23,454 nt of DNA from JACDBE01 sp051002015 (GTDB lineage: Bacteria; Actinomycetota; Acidimicrobiia; Spongiisociales; UBA5794), in NCBI GenBank assembly GCA_051002015.1, contig JBPCMS010000004.1, forward strand, positions 1 through 23,454. Direction: 5' to 3'. This document shows positions 21,181-23,454 of this stretch, in pieces (position 1 is the stretch's first letter; each line of letters starts with the position of its first letter). The translations under genes and the position numbers were made by a program. The notes below the pieces were generated by a model. The model ran no database searches, was not told where the DNA came from, and was given only the letters and a program-made list of their open reading frames with translations.

Positions 21181-22302
21181 ATGAGACAACCAGGTTTTCG
21201 ATGGGTGACCCTGTTGCTGGCAGTCGTGCTTGTTTTGGCCGCCTGTACCGGCGACGACGATGCCGTCGACACCACGGCCGGGTCGGAGACGACGGCGGTA
21301 GGCGACACCACGGCGGCGCCGGTCGGAGCACCCGCCGGCGAGTCGCTGGCCACCGTCCTCGCCAACGACGTGGTCAGATGCGGGACCCGTGACGCCCTGC
21401 CCGGCTTTGCCGTGCTGACGCCGGAGGGCGACCACGAGGGCTTCGACTCGGACTTCTGCCGGGTCATCGCCGCCGCCGTACTCGGCGACGCCACCAAGGT
21501 CGAGCACATCGACCTGGAGACGGCGGACCGCTTCACCGCGCTGCAGGCCGGCCAGATCGACGTCCTGGTGCGCAACACCACCTGGACGGCGCAGCGTGAC
21601 GGCGCCGAGGGTGCCACCTTCCTGGCGACCACGTTCTACGACGGTCAGGGGATGATGGTCGCCTCCGACAGCGGGTTCGCCAGTGTCGCCGACATGGACG
21701 GGGTCATCGTGTGCGTGGCCACCGGCACCACCACCGAGGGCAACGCCTCCGCCGAGGCCGCCCGTCTCGGTCTCGACTGGGAGGTCCGGCCGTTCGACGA
21801 CGTGGAGCTCATCCAGGCGGCGTTCATCGCCGGCCAGTGCGACGGGTGGAGCTCGGACGTGTCCCAGCTCACCGGTCTGCGCTCGGTGTACCCGGACGGG
21901 CCCGAGGCCCTGACCATCCTCCCCGAGGTGTTCTCCAAGGAGCCACTGGGCCCTGCCGTCCGTGACGGCGACACCCAGTGGGCACAGGTCGTCAACTGGG
22001 CCATCCTGGCCACCATCCAGGCCGAGGAGTTCGGGATCACCTCGGCCAATGTCGACGACATGCTCACCTCCGAGGACGTGAGGATCCAACAGTTCCTCGG
22101 CCAGGAGGTCGCCGGCGAAGAGGGCACGGCGGTGCTCGACCCCGGTCTCGGTCTGCCCACCGACTTCGCCTACCAGGTGGTCAGCCAGGTGGGCAACTAT
22201 GGCGAGATCTTCGAACGCCACCTCGCCCCGCTCGGTCTCGAGCGCGGCATCAACGAGCTGTGGCTCAACGGTGGTCTGCTGTACTCGCCGCCCTACCGGT
22301 AG
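21181..22302 (+). CDS. aapJ: General L-amino acid ABC transporter substrate-binding lipoprotein (AapJ/BztA-like)
   Basis: A 373-residue solute-binding protein of the polar amino-acid family. The N-terminus is a lipoprotein signal peptide (basic MRQPGFR, then a hydrophobic stretch) ending in the lipobox LAAC with Cys22 as the lipidated residue; a Thr/Asp-rich linker (about 23-50) follows. Diagnostic AapJ/BztA stretches are EGFDSDFCRVIAAAVLGDAT, DRFTALQAGQIDVLVRNTTW and FYDGQGMMVA, with the ligand-binding Arg in VRNTTWT and VCVATGTTTEGN. It presents broad-range L-amino acids to the permeases encoded downstream. It has a strong ribosome binding site and a promoter of its own. The end NELWLNGGLLYSPPYR is also typical. 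Confidence 0.93.
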   Translation: MRQPGFRWVTLLLAVVLVLAACTGDDDAVDTTAGSETTAVGDTTAAPVGAPAGESLATVLANDVVRCGTRDALPGFAVLTPEGDHEGFDSDFCRVIAAAVLGDATKVEHIDLETADRFTALQAGQIDVLVRNTTWTAQRDGAEGATFLATTFYDGQGMMVASDSGFASVADMDGVIVCVATGTTTEGNASAEAARLGLDWEVRPFDDVELIQAAFIAGQCDGWSSDVSQLTGLRSVYPDGPEALTILPEVFSKEPLGPAVRDGDTQWAQVVNWAILATIQAEEFGITSANVDDMLTSEDVRIQQFLGQEVAGEEGTAVLDPGLGLPTDFAYQVVSQVGNYGEIFERHLAPLGLERGINELWLNGGLLYSPPYR

Positions 22303-22327
22303 ACGGGAAGGCACAACGAGAACGACC

Positions 22328-22363
22328 GGTGATGCGGGGTGGGGATCCCCACCCCGTATCACC
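22328..22363. promoter_or_regulatory. Long intercistronic hairpin between aapJ and aapQ
   Basis: A 16-bp stem with a GATC loop (22328-22363) has one G-U pair (22334 with 22357) and a perfect 22-base palindromic core at 22335-22356. No T-run follows, and the next start is 11 bases on, so it is not a simple terminator. Similar stems in ABC importer operons protect the binding-protein mRNA and lower permease expression; that role is inferred here. Confidence 0.75.
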
Positions 22364-22374
22364 AACCGCACCCC

Positions 22375-23454
22375 ATGACAACACCCACCGTCACGGTCCG
22401 CCCGCCGCTGTGGAGGAACGTGCGGGTCCTGAGCTGGGTGTTCCAGCTCGCGGTCTTCGCCGTGGTGGCGGTGGTGTTCCTCTGGCTCTACGGCAACTAC
22501 ACGGAGAACGTCACCAGAACCGGCATCCCCACCAACTTCGCCTTCCTCGACAACCCCACCAGCTTCGAGATCCCGGGCAACGACTTCTCCCAGACCCAGC
22601 CTGTCCGTGATGTCCTCGTCGAGGGCTTCCTCAACACGCTGCGGGTATCGGTGGTCGGCATCGTGCTTGCCACGATCCTGGGCACCCTGATCGGCATCGG
22701 CAGGCTGTCACGCAACTGGGTGGTGCGCCGCCTCGCCACCGTCTACGTCGAGGTGGTCCGCAACGTCCCGCTGCTCATTATCCTCACCTTCATCTTCCTC
22801 GGTGTCGTGCTCCAGGCGCTTCCCACCATCCAGGAGGCGTGGACCCCCGGAGGCGTCGCCGTGCTGTCCAATCGGGGCATCGGGGTCCCCTGGTACGAGG
22901 GGGGGTCCGGGTTCCGGTTGCTGCTGCTCGCCCTGATCGGCCTGGGCGGGTGGTGGGCCATCGCCCGATGGCGCCGCGGCGTCTCGGATCGCGCCGGCGA
23001 ACCGTCACACGCCGGGCTGTACGGCGGCGGGTTCTTCCTCGCGGTGACGATCGGGGGCTGGTTCGCCTTGGGGTTCGTGGTGACGACACCGGTGGTGGCG
23101 GGACGCCAGATCGCCGGTGGGATGCGGATCGACCCTTCGTACTTCGCCCTGCTCGTCGCCCTGGTGGTGTACACCGCCAGCCACATCGCCGAGATCGTCC
23201 GCGGCTCGATCCAGGCGGTGCCCAGGGGCCAGGAGGAGGCGGCACGGGCGCTGGCCCTCAGCCCCTCCCAACGGATGTGGAATGTGGTCCTCCCCCAGGC
23301 GATGCGCATCGCCATCCCCCCACTGGGCAACCAGTACCTCAACCTGATCAAGAACTCGTCGTTGGGCGCCGGCTTTGCCTACTTCGAGTTGACCAACGTG
23401 ACCAGGGTCACGGTCGGTAACGGGTCGCCCGCCGTCCCCGCATTCACCCTCGCC
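22375..23454 (+). CDS. aapQ: Amino-acid ABC transporter permease (AapQ/BztB-like), 3' end cut
   Basis: The first 360 residues of a HisM-type permease; the window ends inside it. The first helix is SWVFQLAVFAVVAVVFLWLY. VLVEGFLNTLRVSVVGIVLA starts the permease domain proper, GTLIGIGRLSRNWVVRRLAT follows, and YVEVVRNVPLLIILTFIFLG is the typical amino-acid permease signature. A long insertion with extra helices (about 150-250) is the hallmark of the AapQ/BztB subfamily. The EAA loop, EIVRGSIQAVPRGQEEAARA, then LALSPSQRMWNVVLPQAMRI, contacts the ATPase. Its ATG at 22375 has no strong ribosome binding site, consistent with lower expression than aapJ. The second permease and ATPase genes should follow outside the window. 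Confidence 0.92.
   Translation, partial: MTTPTVTVRPPLWRNVRVLSWVFQLAVFAVVAVVFLWLYGNYTENVTRTGIPTNFAFLDNPTSFEIPGNDFSQTQPVRDVLVEGFLNTLRVSVVGIVLATILGTLIGIGRLSRNWVVRRLATVYVEVVRNVPLLIILTFIFLGVVLQALPTIQEAWTPGGVAVLSNRGIGVPWYEGGSGFRLLLLALIGLGGWWAIARWRRGVSDRAGEPSHAGLYGGGFFLAVTIGGWFALGFVVTTPVVAGRQIAGGMRIDPSYFALLVALVVYTASHIAEIVRGSIQAVPRGQEEAARALALSPSQRMWNVVLPQAMRIAIPPLGNQYLNLIKNSSLGAGFAYFELTNVTRVTVGNGSPAVPAFTLA

Overview
The window is GC-rich, gene-dense chromosomal DNA with almost all space coding. It comes most likely from an actinobacterium (Actinomycetota). The clues are a mycothiol-dependent maleylpyruvate-isomerase-family protein; an HTH/ClpS/DUF2017 cluster and a GalE2-like epimerase + acyltransferase pair, both of which recall mycobacterial gene orders; an XRE regulator joined to an HbhA-like Lys/Ala/Thr-rich protein; and many starts that look leaderless (TANNNT six or seven bases before ATG/GTG). 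A deep-branching class such as Acidimicrobiia is my guess, not something the sequence proves. I see no tRNA, rRNA, CRISPR array, transposase, integrase or phage gene.

Layout. 1-1013: a YghZ-type aldo/keto reductase, cut by the window edge, diverges from an EamA exporter (1168-2124), with an 18-bp inverted repeat between them. 2127-2876: mycothiol-dependent enzyme, minus strand. 2962-5155: epimerase and acyltransferase joined by a tandem repeat that encodes a possible nine-codon relay ORF. 5241-6124: XRE regulator and HbhA-like protein, ending at a strong terminator. 6237-7333: minus-strand DUF4332 protein and a MobA/MocA-like protein with an eroded nucleotide-binding loop. 7452-8573: alanine dehydrogenase. 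8586-9561: minus-strand HTH, ClpS, DUF2017. 9666-12619: acetylpolyamine-amidohydrolase-like deacetylase overlapping an S9 peptidase. 12670-14177: OsmC and TerC proteins. 14275-14477: probable frameshifted SIMPL-domain remnant. 14485-14853: small membrane protein. 14837-18540: MFS transporter, SRAP protein and a two-gene ABC-2 exporter, minus strand. 18644-19459: MpaB/DUF2236 oxygenase-like protein with duplicated 3' sequence. 19618-20487: 5'-3' exonuclease, divergent from an unknown protein (20555-21049). 21181-end: start of an Aap/Bzt-type amino-acid ABC importer (binding protein, hairpin, first permease, cut by the window edge).

Most of this is housekeeping and transport. The points that deserve a second look are small-scale: (i) the repeat-built TGATG relay between epimerase and acyltransferase; (ii) an acyltransferase with an added Rho-N/SAP-like segment and a Cys3His cluster; (iii) an XRE operator region next to an HbhA-like gene; (iv) repeats that contain stop codons (AACTTTGAGCG inverted repeats, and the repeats after the MpaB gene); (v) the widespread leaderless architecture; (vi) the MobA-like protein that has lost its P-loop-like motif. 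I did not find a clear new defence or mobile system.
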